Made by a program: the position numbers and the translations under genes | In this document: positions 33,401-43,781 of the stretch, piece after piece | How positions within the stretch are numbered: position 1 is the first letter of the stretch | How the letters are laid out: each line of letters opens with the position of its first letter | NCBI GenBank assembly: GCA_005784505.1 | Contig: VCAZ01000008.1 | Location: 8,824,763-8,888,762 of the forward strand | Direction of reading: 5' to 3' | DNA from: Bagarius yarrelli | Lineage: Eukaryota > Chordata > Actinopteri > Siluriformes > Sisoridae | Length of the DNA stretch: 64,000 bases | Notes under the pieces: generated by a model | What the model was told of the DNA's origin: nothing | Databases searched by the model: none | Seen by the model: only the letters and a program-made list of their open reading frames with translations

Positions 33401-33965
33401 CCCAGGCCAGTCTAGACTAAAGATTGTCGTAGGATCTGTTAAGGACACTCTTTGATATACTACATTGGAAAAGTTTGTGAACACCCCACTATCAGATCCA
33501 TGATGAGGTTACTCTTTAAACTGTGGCTACTAATTTGGAATTTATTTACATGTCATGGCATTATATTATTGCCTGTTCATTTGAAAAAGGGTAAAAATCC
33601 ACAGTATTTCTGGTTAAACTATTTTCCCAGTTCTATAATTCTATCCAGTAACAGATCTGATCTGTTATTACTGCACATGTAACTCAAAAACATGTTATTA
33701 TATTATCGTAAGGGATGTACCGATACCATTTTTTTAAGACTAATTACAAATAACGATATTTTTTTTTCCTGGTACTTGTCGATACCGATACCCATACTGG
33801 TTTAGGATGTGGACTTATTCTTATGGCTTTGGGTTATTACTTGCTATTTTGCCTCGTCTTGCAATAGTTCGCAGCAGGATTAGTTGCTCACTGCTAACGC
33901 TCCCAGCCTAGTCTAGAGAAGGGTATCATAGGACCTTTTAAGGACCCTCTTTAATACTCTAAATT
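33401..33965 (+). repeat. Direct duplication (501 bp apart) enclosing hAT segment copy 3
   Basis: 33401-33465 (CAGTCTAGACTAAAG, TAAGGACACTCTTTGATA) recurs diverged at 33902-33965 (TAGTCTAGAGAAGGG, TAAGGACCCTCTTTAATA). Between them, 33591-33900 is copy 3 of the hAT-derived segment, including the 5' flank GTAAAAATCCACAGT and the end AAGGGATGTACCGATACCAT. Both outer repeats run into a Tc1-like end (GGAAAAGTTTGTGAACACCC; TTCCAAAAGTCTGATACAAT). Confidence 0.7.
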
Positions 33966-34489
33966 TCCAAAAGTCTGATACAATCTAATCCATATTGTAA
34001 CGATATACCAGACTTGGACAACAGATACTGAAAACAGTTTATGTTTAGTTCATAACGAATTTCTGGAAACAAACACGGAGACACAGAAGTCTTCGTAAAT
34101 ATCCTAGGAGCTTTGGGGTAACGAACCAGACCAGAAGTGATGGAACCTGGAACAAAGAGAACCGACATCGGAGATCCTGCTACAGGGAACTGGTAAGAAG
34201 AAGTGGTGAAGACTAAAATGTAGAGTAGATGCATATAAATCATTCAGAGTGAGTTTAGTGTAATGAAAGAGATCAGACATAGATTGACGGTAAAGTGCTC
34301 TTTTAAAGGGAAGTGAGTGATTGCGTGATGAGCTAGTGAGGCTAATTAGAATTCTGGTGAGTCTGTGGGTTGAATGGCTGAAGGATTGGGTGGTGTGTGT
34401 TACTGTGTAAACATACGTGGCTACTCTCCAAATTGTTTTGTAAGCACACAGTTGCCTAGAATATTTACATATCATAGCATTAGCTCACT
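33966..34489. other. No feature recognised
   Basis: Unique-looking DNA between a Tc1-like left end and the 3' part of a Tc1-like relic. It may be filler inside that element. Confidence 0.45.
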
Positions 34490-34820
34490 GGATCTAATAG
34501 ATCCTGTTCCAACATGACAATGTTCCTGTGCACAAAGTCCCTGAGTTCCAATAAGACATGATGTGTTATGATTAAAGTAAAAAAAAACTGGAAAGGCGAC
34601 TGCATCACAGATCTCGTTACCTGATGTTAGAGTCTGATCTTACTGATACTATTAAACACACATCTGACATTTTACCTTCAATTTGTAGTGGAAGGACTTG
34701 ACTACATGAGTGGAACTTCATCTAACAACAAAATGGGGAGTAAATCTGGAATAAAATGTTCGAAATCACATACATATATAATAGTAAGGTGTCCACAAAC
34801 TTTTGACTATATAGTGTATG
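34490..34820 (+). mobile_element. Tc1-like transposon 3' part with terminal repeat
   Basis: GTTCCAACATGACAATGTTC then CTGTGCACAAAGTCC is the degenerate transposase segment around a FQHDNxPVHK-type phrase. GGCGACTGCATCACAGATCT follows. The end AAGGTGTCCACAAACTTTTG then ACTATATAGTGTATG is the terminal repeat. Stops and indels make it inactive. A matching left end lies at about 33462, suggesting an element of about 1.36 kb enlarged by internal duplication. Confidence 0.75.
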
Positions 34821-36119
34821 TTTAAAAACACATGATTAAAGAGAAGATGGGATGTTCTGAAAAGAGGCTAGTATCCTTTCGACGTCTTTATACTTCGCTG
34901 ACCCACACTGTGTAAACACTATCCGTAAAAAGCTGTAGGAGGGGAGGATGTGGGGACGAGAGAAGAGAGGGAGATGGAGTGGGAACCTGGTGCTGGTTTG
35001 ATCAGTAGATTTGCTTAAGTCGCTCCTTCATCAGAAGCAGAGTTGTGAGAGGAAGCAGACTCTACAGAGGAATAAACACAGTTTGAAGTGGTTTAGCCAG
35101 GCCTGCTAATCTTGAAAAAAATCCCCTAGCATTTAGAGGGGCGCTGTTAGGTGTTTAATTTGTTTCCATAAATCTTTCCGAGTCATGATTTTTTTTTCAT
35201 AAAACGACTTAGCAGTGTTTCCAGCTGCACTGATTTTATAAATAAAAAGTCCCAACAAAATTGTTTTGCTGTTTCCTCATCTACTTTCACCAAAAGTGCC
35301 CAAAAACTTATTCCTCATTCCTGCAGCATAGGATAAGGAAGAATTCTGCACTTCCTGTGTTTAAAATTAGCTGTTTTATGGTGCATTTATTTCTCAGACT
35401 GGGTTACAAGTATGGGAACTAGACATGACCGATTGCAGCACGAGTGTGATACAATGCCACCTCAGGGAACCAGGAGGGGTTAAAAAATAGCACTGGTAGC
35501 ATCTGACTATTTGTTCAGTGCTGACATCAAAGGAAGAACCTTGGCCTCGGCTGCTTGTGTATACAATATGCAGGAAGACATACGGTATTCTGGTTTACTT
35601 CCCATGACACACTATCCATACTGGTCACTCTTGTGTAACTTATTGTCACATCCTTTGATGAGTAAGGGTCTTGCGTTTGTTAACCCAAGGTCTGGCTGTA
35701 TCAGGTGGTACATTGCCGAGACCTTTTAGTGGGGCTACATACACTGAGAAAGGATGAGCCACACATGATTGTTGCATTGTGGAATAGTTTACATTACAGT
35801 GTGCAATGTATATAGAAAGTAACAGTCAAGGACATCCGGCATGTTTTCAGAACATTACTGATCCATGATGATGATCCAGTCGGAGTGTCATAGGTTAAAG
35901 TTGCCCCCTGCAGCTGAGGATGAACGGGCGGTGACGGCGGTCGGTCTTGTGCGAGGGGTTTCATCATTAAATGTTTGATGGCTTTGGCAGGGGAAATTGG
36001 ATGTGAACCTGTGGGGAACTTGGAACTTTTGCTGATTTATTAGTTGCTCAAAGTTTCCAGACACAATTCTGTTTAAATACAGACATACAGTATGTATACA
36101 GGACTTCACACTCTCCGCT
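34821..36119. other. No feature recognised
   Basis: Unique DNA; the purine-rich stretch at 34937-34980 is the only notable composition shift. The 72-codon frame at 35511-35729 has no domain. Confidence 0.5.
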
Positions 36120-36265
36120 GTCACCCAGATAAGGATGAGTGTAAGGGCTGTCTCTAATGAGCAAGCTGGAGGCGACTGTGGCAAGGAAAAACTCCCTGAG
36201 ATTAAATAAGAATAAACCTTAAGAGGAACCAGACTCAAAAAGAACCCATCCTCAGCAGTGGCTGT
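36120..36265 (-). repeat. Repeat D, 3'-truncated copy
   Basis: TCACCCAGATAAGGATGAGT opens it. CTAATGAGCAAGCTGGAGGC, AAGGAAAAACTCCCTGAGAT and GAGGAACCAGACTCAAAAAG are minus-strand words of the family. The GTAAAGCTGCTTTGAGAC end is absent, and order within the copy is partly scrambled. Confidence 0.65.
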
Positions 36266-36282
36266 TTAAAGCCCATCTAGAT

Positions 36283-36545
36283 CATAGGGTCAAAAGTATA
36301 CGAACATTACATCAATATGTGATTTACTCTAGATTTCGTTTCACTATTAATCTTGTAATAACCTCCAGAGTAAATGCTGGAAACGCATTTCAGTAGACTT
36401 TTCCGTTTAGCCACGATAATATTCGTACACAGGGTGCATTGTCGGGCTAGAAACAGTGTTTGAGTCTTTTAGTTCCAGTGAAGAAATTATGTAATGCTAC
36501 AACATACAAAGACATTCTAAACAACTTTTTGCCAACAGCTTGAGA
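36283..36545 (-). mobile_element. Tc1-like relic, internally deleted
   Basis: The outer end GGGTCAAAAGTATACGAACA is followed by TTGTAATAACCTCCAGAGTA. TACACAGGGTGCATTGTCGG and TAATGCTACAACATACAAAG then ACATTCTAAACAAC match 42362-42430 and the same family. It is interrupted 15 bp later by a SINE B. Confidence 0.65.
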
Positions 36546-36560
36546 AAGACAAATATACAT

Positions 36561-36780
36561 GGGTGTGCTGATGGTTAAGGTGCTAAGTTAATGATTAAAA
36601 GACCAGGAAGACCAGGGTTCAAACCCCACCACCCACAGTCAGCCACTGTCGGGTCCTTAAGCAGAACCCTTAACCCTTATTGCTCCAGGGGTGCTGCCCC
36701 TACGCTCTGACCCCAACTTTCTAAGATGGGATATGCAAAGAACCAAATTTTACTTTGCTGTAGAGTGTGCGTGACAAAAA
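36561..36780 (+). mobile_element. SINE B copy, single box B
   Basis: GTGTGCTGATGGTTAAGGTG, box B GGTTCAAACCCCACCACC, CACTGTCGGGTCCTTAAGCA, GCTCCAGGGGTGCTGCCCCT, GATGGGATATGCAAAGAACC and TTTTACTTTGCTGTAGAG. The extreme head (GGGGCAGTGGTGG) is degraded. Only one box-B segment is present, unlike the copy at 23854. Confidence 0.85.
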
Positions 36781-36860
36781 ACATTTACATTTTTACATTT
36801 ACATGAAACACCAGTGTTGATGCCTGACATGTCTTGAATCTATGAATCGATTCTTGAGAA

Positions 36861-37200
36861 GTGGTAGTGGAGTGGTTAAAGTATCGGAATGCTAATTGGA
36901 AGATTGGGGTTTGTTTCCCCTAAACAAGGCCCTTAACCCCCAATTGTATAAAAAAAGAGATAAATGTAAGTCACTTTGGATACATTTACATTTACAGCAT
37001 TTGGCAGACGCTCTTATCCAGAGCGACTTACATTTATCTCATTTATACAACTGAGCAATTGGGGGTTAAGGGTCTTGCTCAGGGGCCCAACAGTGGTGGC
37101 TTGGTGAAGCTGGGAATTGAACCCACAATCTTCGGGTTGGCAATCCAACACCTTAACCATGAGCCACCATAAGTTTGTTTGCCAAATGCTTTAAAATTGT
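36861..37200 (+). mobile_element. SINE A, split by another SINE A
   Basis: Head and body occupy 36861-36980 (GTGGTAGTGGAGTGGTTAAA, AAACAAGGCCCTTAACCCCC, GATAAATGTAAGTCACTTTG). The rest of the tail resumes at 37171-37200 as AAGTTTGTTTGCCAAATGCT. The opposite-strand copy lies exactly between. Confidence 0.8.
36981..37170 (-). mobile_element. SINE A, complete, inserted in opposite orientation
   Basis: The best-preserved copy of the family in the window. Tail TACAGCATTTGGCAGACGCT, CTTATCCAGAGCGACTTACA, centre CTCAGGGGCCCAACAGTGGT, box B complement GGGAATTGAACCCACAATC, head complement ACACCTTAACCATGAGCCAC. It must be younger than the copy it interrupts. Confidence 0.92.
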
Positions 37201-37719
37201 AATTAAAATGTATAATATATTCTTATAAATCTTTCACCACAAATAAAAATTTGAACAAAAAGCTCTCAAGTGCGTCGTAACAGCATGTAATGTTTTTTTT
37301 TTTAGCATGGTTGATTTTTCCTTCTGTAAATGGCAGCCATAAGGGCACAGCGTAATTTCCCCGGCATGGTCCCTCCAGGCTTTCATGCTATGCTCTACTG
37401 AATACTGTCGCTTAGCCTTTACATCTTCCTTTACTGTATGCAAATCTCCAGAAAGGAACCATATTAGGAATGAGATCAGCTTTCCTCAGACCATAACGGG
37501 CTATTTAATGATAAGGAAAAATATGATTGGTGACTGTTTTGGGTGTGGTGCATTTAAGTACTGTATATTTTCACACAGTTACATATTTTATAGTCTCTTT
37601 TTTTCTGCTCGGTCAGACAGTAATACTGCCTTATAATCTGTTGCGATTGTTTCGCAACTCGAGCGTTTTTTTTGTTTTTTTTCGAACAGTGTAAATTATA
37701 AAAAAAAAAAACAATAACT
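37201..37719. other. No feature recognised
   Basis: AT-rich DNA with T-runs near 37292 and 37665 and an A-run near 37700. Confidence 0.5.
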
Positions 37720-38088
37720 AAGAACCGCATTCAAAGCTCAGATCGATCTTTTTTATTCCCTGTCGAATAAACTGTTCACATCCACAGCGTGCACTATATT
37801 TACTCACACATGCCATAATTAAACTCAAGCTACGGGATTTAAACGCAGTTGACTTCCTCTCACCCTTTGCATTCCCAATCGCTATGTTAATGGTTGTTTC
37901 CCTCGGGTCCATAATTCATGCGCTTTCTGGTTTATTTCTCCTGCTGCACTGCTCCAGTGAGTTGAGGCAGCAAATCGTTTGGTTTATGCTCACCAACTCG
38001 GCAGCCAAACCCTCCTCATTAGAGCGCAACACTTCACTTAAACGTTATATAGAAGTGGTTCTCACGTGTTACGGTGCCTCTTTCTTTC
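37720..38088. promoter_or_regulatory. Candidate conserved non-coding block
   Basis: Repeat-free and of mixed composition, with AGATCGATCTTTTTTATTCC near 37739, forkhead/SOX-like AATAAACTGTTCAC near 37766, CCATAATTAAACTC near 37811 and CATAATTCATGCGC near 37909. Open frames on both strands overlap out of phase. No exon signature. Confidence 0.3.
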
Positions 38089-38127
38089 TTATTCCTTCTC
38101 TTTCTTTCTTTCTTTCTTTCTTTTTTC
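38089..38127. repeat. (TTTC)n microsatellite
   Basis: About ten units of TTTC with one TATTCC interruption near 38090-38096. Confidence 0.9.
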
Positions 38128-38650
38128 TAACCGCATTTATGCTGATATGTGATTTGGAAACCTTCCTACTGCATGGATCATTATGCAATTTGAGGTTTGT
38201 AATTGCTGTAATTATGTAGGGACTGGGGTTCTTTTCGCTGGCTTTTATGGAAATGGGAGGGTGAGTCTGGTTGTTTAGCCCTTCCCATGAGTATTTCAAA
38301 GCTAAACGACATGTCTTGGCTGTCTAGACTGAATCATGAAGCGTGATGCTGCGCTCTTTCGGTCTTGTTATATTTATAACCATATTAATTTTTTTCTTAT
38401 ACAGTGGGAAAAGTGTGAAGAAAGAACAAGCATGCACGCAGGTGGGAAAACAACAAAAAATACATTCGAGTACATGTGCAGAAGTTGATTATGTCTTTAA
38501 CATTTATTACATGTACATGAATAGTATTTGACAGATGCTGTTATCAAGAACAACATAATTTATTTTTATCCATCTGATCATTATCAGCTAGCTAATATTA
38601 TGGACAGCAGCTACGCTAATTTCTCTACATCTGTTTCCTTTTTATACCCA
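38128..38650. other. Unique DNA with a possible SINE A tail scrap
   Basis: GTATTTGACAGATGCTGTTA at 38524-38543 resembles a decayed minus-strand SINE A tail. Nothing else. Confidence 0.4.
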
Positions 38651-39045
38651 TAATGAGACATCCAGAGATTGTGCCAGCACTGGTAGACCTTTAGTGAGAA
38701 GAGGCGAGAACCCTGCAAGGATCCAGAGGCATCCAGAGATTAACGGCTGTAGTTGGCTTTTAAAGATTTCTGTCTGTATATGATTATAGAAAGGACACTG
38801 CTCATAATCACACTACCCGAAATGTTTATAACAAAATAAAATATGGAACACAAAAATTGTCACTCACATGAGGATGAGTTCCCTTTTGAGTCTGGTTCCT
38901 CTTAAGGTTTCTTCCTTGTACCATCAAAGGGGGTTTTTCCTTGTCATAGTTGCCCTAGGCTTCCTGACTAGGGATGTTTTTGATCACTTGTTGGGTTCTT
39001 TTATGCTCTGTAAAGCTGCTTTGATACAATATCTATTGTTAAAAG
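38651..39045 (+). repeat. Repeat D copy with extended 5' part
   Basis: ATGAGACATCCAGAGATTGT and GGCATCCAGAGATTAACGGC belong to the 5' part of this family as I recall it. Then come ATGAGGATGAGTTCCCTTTT, GTCTGGTTCCTCTTAAGGTT and the end TGTAAAGCTGCTTTGATACA. The ATTGA tail is lost. Confidence 0.7.
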
Positions 39046-39439
39046 TCACAGCAGAATCACAGTGCAGTATCATTTATACCGCTGGACTATGTTCTTAATA
39101 ACTAATTTATTCACACAGTTCTGTCTGGATGTACTGTTTTAGTTGATGGTTGCCTGAAGCATACCAATCTCTCAGTATGTTAATGAGTTACACAAGGAAC
39201 ATGTTAAATATGTACAATCCTCATTTACATACAAATTCAATTAACCCAGTTGAGTCGAGGAGGGAAAAGAGGAAACAAAGCGTTTGACTGATGTTTGCTG
39301 CTCCGAAGTGATGGAGCTGTTTAGTGTATGAAGGGTATAGAGAATGATATGTTGCAAAATATGTTTATTGTCTTACTTTGATTACTTGAGATAAACAAAA
39401 AGGCTCAAGTCGGAAAGACTGAATGATTCCAGCATGGAT
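39046..39439. other. No feature recognised
   Basis: AT-rich unique DNA. Confidence 0.5.
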
Positions 39440-39900
39440 TTAATCAACACATTCACGAGTCATGAAGTAACTAACAAGGCCTCGGCTTGTGGCGGACGAT
39501 TGAGGACTTCCTGCATCTACACAAAAGCCCACACAAGCATCCAGGTTACGTTTTAATGACTTGCTTGAAGCGCATTGTCCAATTAAGGAGTATTGTAATT
39601 GGGACACACAGAAAACCCACGCATTTCAATGAAGAGGCAGACGCACGTCACGTTCGCTCACAGGCACGTAGATGTGTGGCGTGAACCTACAACATTTACA
39701 TATTAGACAATTAACTAAATTGATCTCTGGTGCCTCTGATAAAAGGTGAAAGCAGGTCTTTGTCTCCTCTGGGGTTGGAGCATACCGGCCTTCAATCACT
39801 GGTGTCAAGGATAACACTGACACTAGCGCTTCATTAGCATACGGCTAATTAGGCCGCCGTAAATAGGCTGGTGTCTTCTAAAGCTATGAATTTTTAATGT
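39440..39900. promoter_or_regulatory. Candidate conserved non-coding block, homeodomain motifs
   Basis: The most enhancer-like block by eye. It has CATTGTCCAATTAAGG (SOX- and homeodomain-like) near 39573, TTGTAATTGGG near 39593, AACTAAATTGATC near 39712 and the palindrome CTAATTAG at 39845-39852 inside CATTAGCATACGGCTAATTA. It is repeat-free, with balanced GC. The 65-codon frames on both strands are unconvincing. Conservation cannot be judged here. Confidence 0.35.
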
Positions 39901-40067
39901 AGGTTTTTTTTTTTTTTTGCTCAATTTCATCTACCAGAGTCAACCAGAAATAATGAAATGTGTACTATCAAGCTAACATAGTGTATCTGACACCTCTTTC
40001 CATCACAACGTCCTGGATCGTTTCCTGAATTTTTCCCCACAAATATTGATCACATATGTCCTCAAGA

Positions 40068-40091
40068 GGGAGAGAGAGAGGGAGAGAGAGG
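40068..40091. repeat. Short (GA)n run
   Basis: GGGAGAGAGAGAGGGAGAGA continuing with GAGAGG; purine strand on plus, unlike the larger tracts from 29 kb onward. Confidence 0.85.
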
Positions 40092-40199
40092 AAGACAAGG
40101 AGGCTCATCTACATTTCACAAGGCTAAATATGTGTGTTTGTGTTATGTCCGCTCAAGGCTAGCAAGGACATTCTCAGAAAGTCCATGCTGCTTATGTGA

Positions 40200-40465
40200 A
40201 GCAGAGTTTTCCTTGGCAAGGTCTTTCAGGTCTTAGGAGATCATCCGCTCGCTGATGTGAGAATGATGGGGGTGTTTTCTCGGCTAATAAAGCAGTTTTC
40301 GGGTTCATCTCAGTTGCTTCCCTTCCAGAAACATGATTTGTATTGCAGAGGTCATTATGAAATATACATCACAGCACACAAAGTGCTCATAATTCAGAAG
40401 AATAACCATTCATTAATGCAGGAGCCTGGAACAACCTTTGGAGTCATTATTCCTATGCAGTAGGT
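40200..40465. promoter_or_regulatory. Candidate conserved non-coding block
   Basis: Repeat-free. ATTCATTAATGCAGGAGCCT near 40408 and AACAACCTTTGGAGTCATTA near 40430 give homeodomain- and SOX-like words. The single 68-codon frame has no domain. Confidence 0.3.
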
Positions 40466-41434
40466 TAAAGCTATAGTGGACTGGAAGAAAAAAAACAATA
40501 TGCTGTACAAACATATGAACTACTGTGGGCTTTTGTGCAGCTACATGCTTTTTTTCGATTAGGTCTGACATGAAGGAGGATCAGTGTTCACGTAGGAATG
40601 GAAAAGGGAAATGAGATTCTCGTTCTCAGATAACACAGAACGTTATTAGAACATTCAATCATCCGTTCTATGTATCGAAGGAAGGACAGGCAGTAATCAT
40701 CCCAAAATTATGTTTGGGTAAAATTCTGATAGTAGAGGCTGTTTGATTCACAGTGTTCTTTAAACGCTGCTCATACAAAATTTCTGCATTGGATAAAAAT
40801 TTCTATTGGATTATTGGACTGAAATGAGTCTGTTTTGTTATACTTGTCTTTTTCTACATTTATATTTATGTCATCTGACAGATTTCCTTATTTACAGTGA
40901 CCTACAGAGGAATTCCTAGATCATGACATTCCTGAAAACAGTGTCAGAGTGCCACCCCCCACACAGCCACCCTACCCTACAGAGAAGAAAGATACCTACC
41001 ATGGTAATAATAACGTAAATATATATATACTGCATACATAAGTTAAATTATAAACAGAATAAAACCATGTAGTTGACTGTTTTTTTACTGTTAGTCATAT
41101 TATAATTTTTTTGTGTGTAGGACTGACAAACGAGTGTGTATGCAGGGCTGTAAGCTTTTAAAAAACATGTGATTTGAGCGTGAGTTCTAATTGGCTTGTG
41201 TTTTAACTTCCTTGGCAAAACGGTTGCTCCCAGACCCTCCCACTTTTATTGTTAGCAATCAATCTCAATATTGTTTTTTAATTTTTCGCTTATGTGATTG
41301 GACCATTGCAATGTAAGTTATGCCTTTTATGGTTGTGGACAACAGAAACATTACAGCTTTTCATCTCTAAATCCGACTGGATAATAAATGTCTGAATTAA
41401 TAGAATGTTTATCTTGATTACTTAATTATGGTAA
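40466..41434. other. Unique DNA with one SINE A tail fragment
   Basis: 40855-40908 (ACATTTATATTTATGTCATC then TGACAGATTTCCTTATTTAC) is a decayed minus-strand SINE A tail. The rest is AT-rich with nothing recognisable. Confidence 0.5.
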
Positions 41435-41513
41435 TAATGGTGGTGCTGGGAATCGAACCCTGGTCTTTTTGGTATCCGTCCAACATTTCAGCTACTAAGC
41501 CACCACTTCCCCA
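41435..41513 (-). mobile_element. SINE A head fragment
   Basis: GGTGGTGCTGGGAATCGAAC and CAGCTACTAAGCCACCACTT are the complements of box B and box A. Centre and tail are absent. Confidence 0.75.
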
Positions 41514-41828
41514 TATTAAACTAAAATTTACTGATTCATGGTACATTTATTACATTATTCATCAGTTGACAACATTTTCTATATTTTAGCTAGCAGTAAT
41601 GATACATCATCACCATCGGCTATTTACAGTCCTGCATCACTTACAATTACATTTTTTTACAGCTGTTTGTGCACCCGCCACTTTCTGGAAACAACATTCA
41701 CGGCCACTATGAACTTTAACTACCAGCACCAGAATGGTTGTTTAGGTTCAGTATTACTATTATACCACAGATACTTTTTAACTGCTTATAGCTGTGGAAC
41801 ATCTACAAAAGTTCTTGCTTTTGCTTTT

Positions 41829-42450
41829 GTTAACCATCAAAAGTATTGAAACACCTGACATCCTGACATCCTTTTTTTTTACATTTAACCTCACTTTTTC
41901 TATTATAATAAACTCCACTAAATTGGGGAGTGTGTAGCTGTGGGGCTTTGTGTTCATTTAGCCACAATAGTATTAGGGACAGCAAACTCTAATGTTGAGG
42001 TGAGGAGGTCTGGGGTGCAGTCGGTGTCCCGGTTCATCTCAAAGGTGTTCAGCATTAGGGATTGAGTTAGAGTCAGGGTTCGGTGCAGGACACAAGTATT
42101 TTACTTCACTCATAACACAGCATGTTTGTATGGCGCTCAGGGGCTTTGTGCACAGGGGTATTGTCATGCTCGAACAATTGTAATTTCCTATTTGTCAACA
42201 TTCTCTACAGCACAGTAAAAAGTGGGTCAGCTATGATACAGCACCCTGGAGAAGGAAGGGTTACAGGTCTTTATTAAGGAAGGGTTAAGGGCTTTAGGCG
42301 TACAGTAGTAGTCTTTCTGGTCGTCCAGTCAACAACTTGAGCCACCACTGCCCCAAAACAGTGTAAGAATATCTTCTCGTTTCACCGAAGGAATACTGTA
42401 ATGTTACAACATACAAAGTCAGTCCAAGATGATGGGCAATTGTTTGGAGA
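41829..42450 (-). mobile_element. Tc1-like relic, split by a SINE
   Basis: The outer end TTAACCATCAAAAGTATTGA then AACACCTGACATCC is a decayed terminal repeat. TATTATAATAAACTCCACTA, GGTCTGGGGTGCAGTCGGTG and CACAGGGGTATTGTCATGCT follow the transposase-derived sequence on the minus strand. It resumes after the SINE at 42356 with TAATGTTACAACATACAAAG. Frameshifts and stops throughout. This is the longest stretch of the family in the window. Confidence 0.78.
42184..42355 (-). mobile_element. SINE B inserted in the Tc1-like relic
   Basis: TTTCCTATTTGTCAACATTC, CTACAGCACAGTAAAAAGTG, GTCAGCTATGATACAGCACC and the head complement GAGCCACCACTGCCCC. A GGAAGGGTTA word occurs twice (near 42255 and 42279), an internal duplication. 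Tc1-like sequence continues on both sides. Confidence 0.82.
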
Positions 42451-42640
42451 AGACACTCTCACACTGTCTTCGTCTCTTGATATTAGGACAAAAAATTGTA
42501 TTATAATTGTATTGTAATTGTACTGTTTATATCGCAACTATTGTCAGAGTGCTGTTCTAAATTATCAGTGTGAATCGAGAACTTATTTTTTATTAAATGA
42601 CACTTAAACACCTTTAGTGTAACTCATTTACTCATGCAGA

Positions 42641-42881
42641 CATTACATCAAGCAGCATTTGACAGACTTCCTTATCCAGAGCGACTTACTCTTTTTACAC
42701 AACTGAGCAATTGGGGGCTAAGTGCCTTGCTCGGGGCTTCAGTGGTAACAGTGGTGGTGCTGGAAACTCCAAACTTCCAGTTATCAGGTGTGCTGACAAC
42801 TCGAAGGTCTAACCCAGAAATCAAACGTCCCGTCCAAACTTCCAGTTAAAACACCCATAACATTGTGCCACCACTTCCCCC
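42641..42881 (-). mobile_element. SINE A, with head-region duplication
   Basis: Tail AAGCAGCATTTGACAGACTT and CCTTATCCAGAGCGACTTAC, centre GCTAAGTGCCTTGCTCGGGG. CCAAACTTCCAGTTA occurs twice (about 42768 and 42834), enlarging the copy. It ends GTGCCACCACTTCCCC. Confidence 0.8.
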
Positions 42882-43567
42882 CACCAGAAACTCGCAAATA
42901 AACTCTCAACGTCCCCGTTTTTGCTGACTGAAGATAAAAGGGACTGATGACAGATCAAGTGTTTGCTAACGAAACCTCTTTAAATCATGCTGAACAGACG
43001 AGTAGGATTGGTCTCTCATCTTTTTTTTTCGTCTTACTCCTTTCTAGAAGATTTCAGCATACTTTAGTCCCCTAATCCTATTCCACATGTAGATCAGATC
43101 TTATTTCTTCCTGCTGAAATGTTTCACACACCACTCAGACGCTGGAAACTGTAAAGCATTGGCTGTGATTAGGTCTTGTGCTTATTTGGCATGACACACA
43201 GCTATGTATGATAGGATAGAGAGATAGATAGAGAGAATGTTATTAGACAATCCTTAAGAGGAAATTGCTCAGTTGTAGAGTAATGCGGCTCACTGTAAAG
43301 CGCTTGTATTTTAAGGGTTTAAGGGGAAAGTCCCTTGTAGGAGTAAAGTAATGACCCGGCTTGTCTGCAATTCCACGATCCCGTCTGACTTGTTAACTCT
43401 TTCCATTCTTACTCCATTTTTTCATCTGTTTATAGTTTTTCTTAGATTTTCTTGCCTTTTCAATTATCCATGTTCTGTTTTTTTTGTCTTTTTATATATT
43501 TTTGGTAGATTGATTTCATTCTACCTCATCTAAAGACAAGGACAAGATGAATTTGGTAGACTAATGT
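42882..43567. other. Unique DNA with a GATA-type short repeat
   Basis: GATAGATA/GAGA words lie at 43212-43236. T-rich from 43410. No gene. Confidence 0.5.
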
Positions 43568-43781
43568 AAATGTCTTTATTTGTCATACATACGCTACAAC
43601 ACAGTGAAATTTGTTTCTTTGCATATCCCAGCTTAAAAAGTTGGGGTCAGAGTGCAGGGTTAGCTATGATGCAGCACCCCTGGAGCGGGAAGGGTTAAGA
43701 GCCTTGCTCAAGGACCCAACAGTCTTCCTGGTCTTCCAATTAACAACTTAGCGCCTTAACCATTTGAGACAGCACTACCTC
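43568..43781 (-). mobile_element. SINE B copy
   Basis: TGTCTTTATTTGTCATACAT, CAACACAGTGAAATTTGTTT, GCATATCCCAGCTTAAAAAG, AGCACCCCTGGAGCGGGAAG. The head complement (CCATTTGAGACAGCACTACC) is degraded and box B is lost. Confidence 0.82.
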
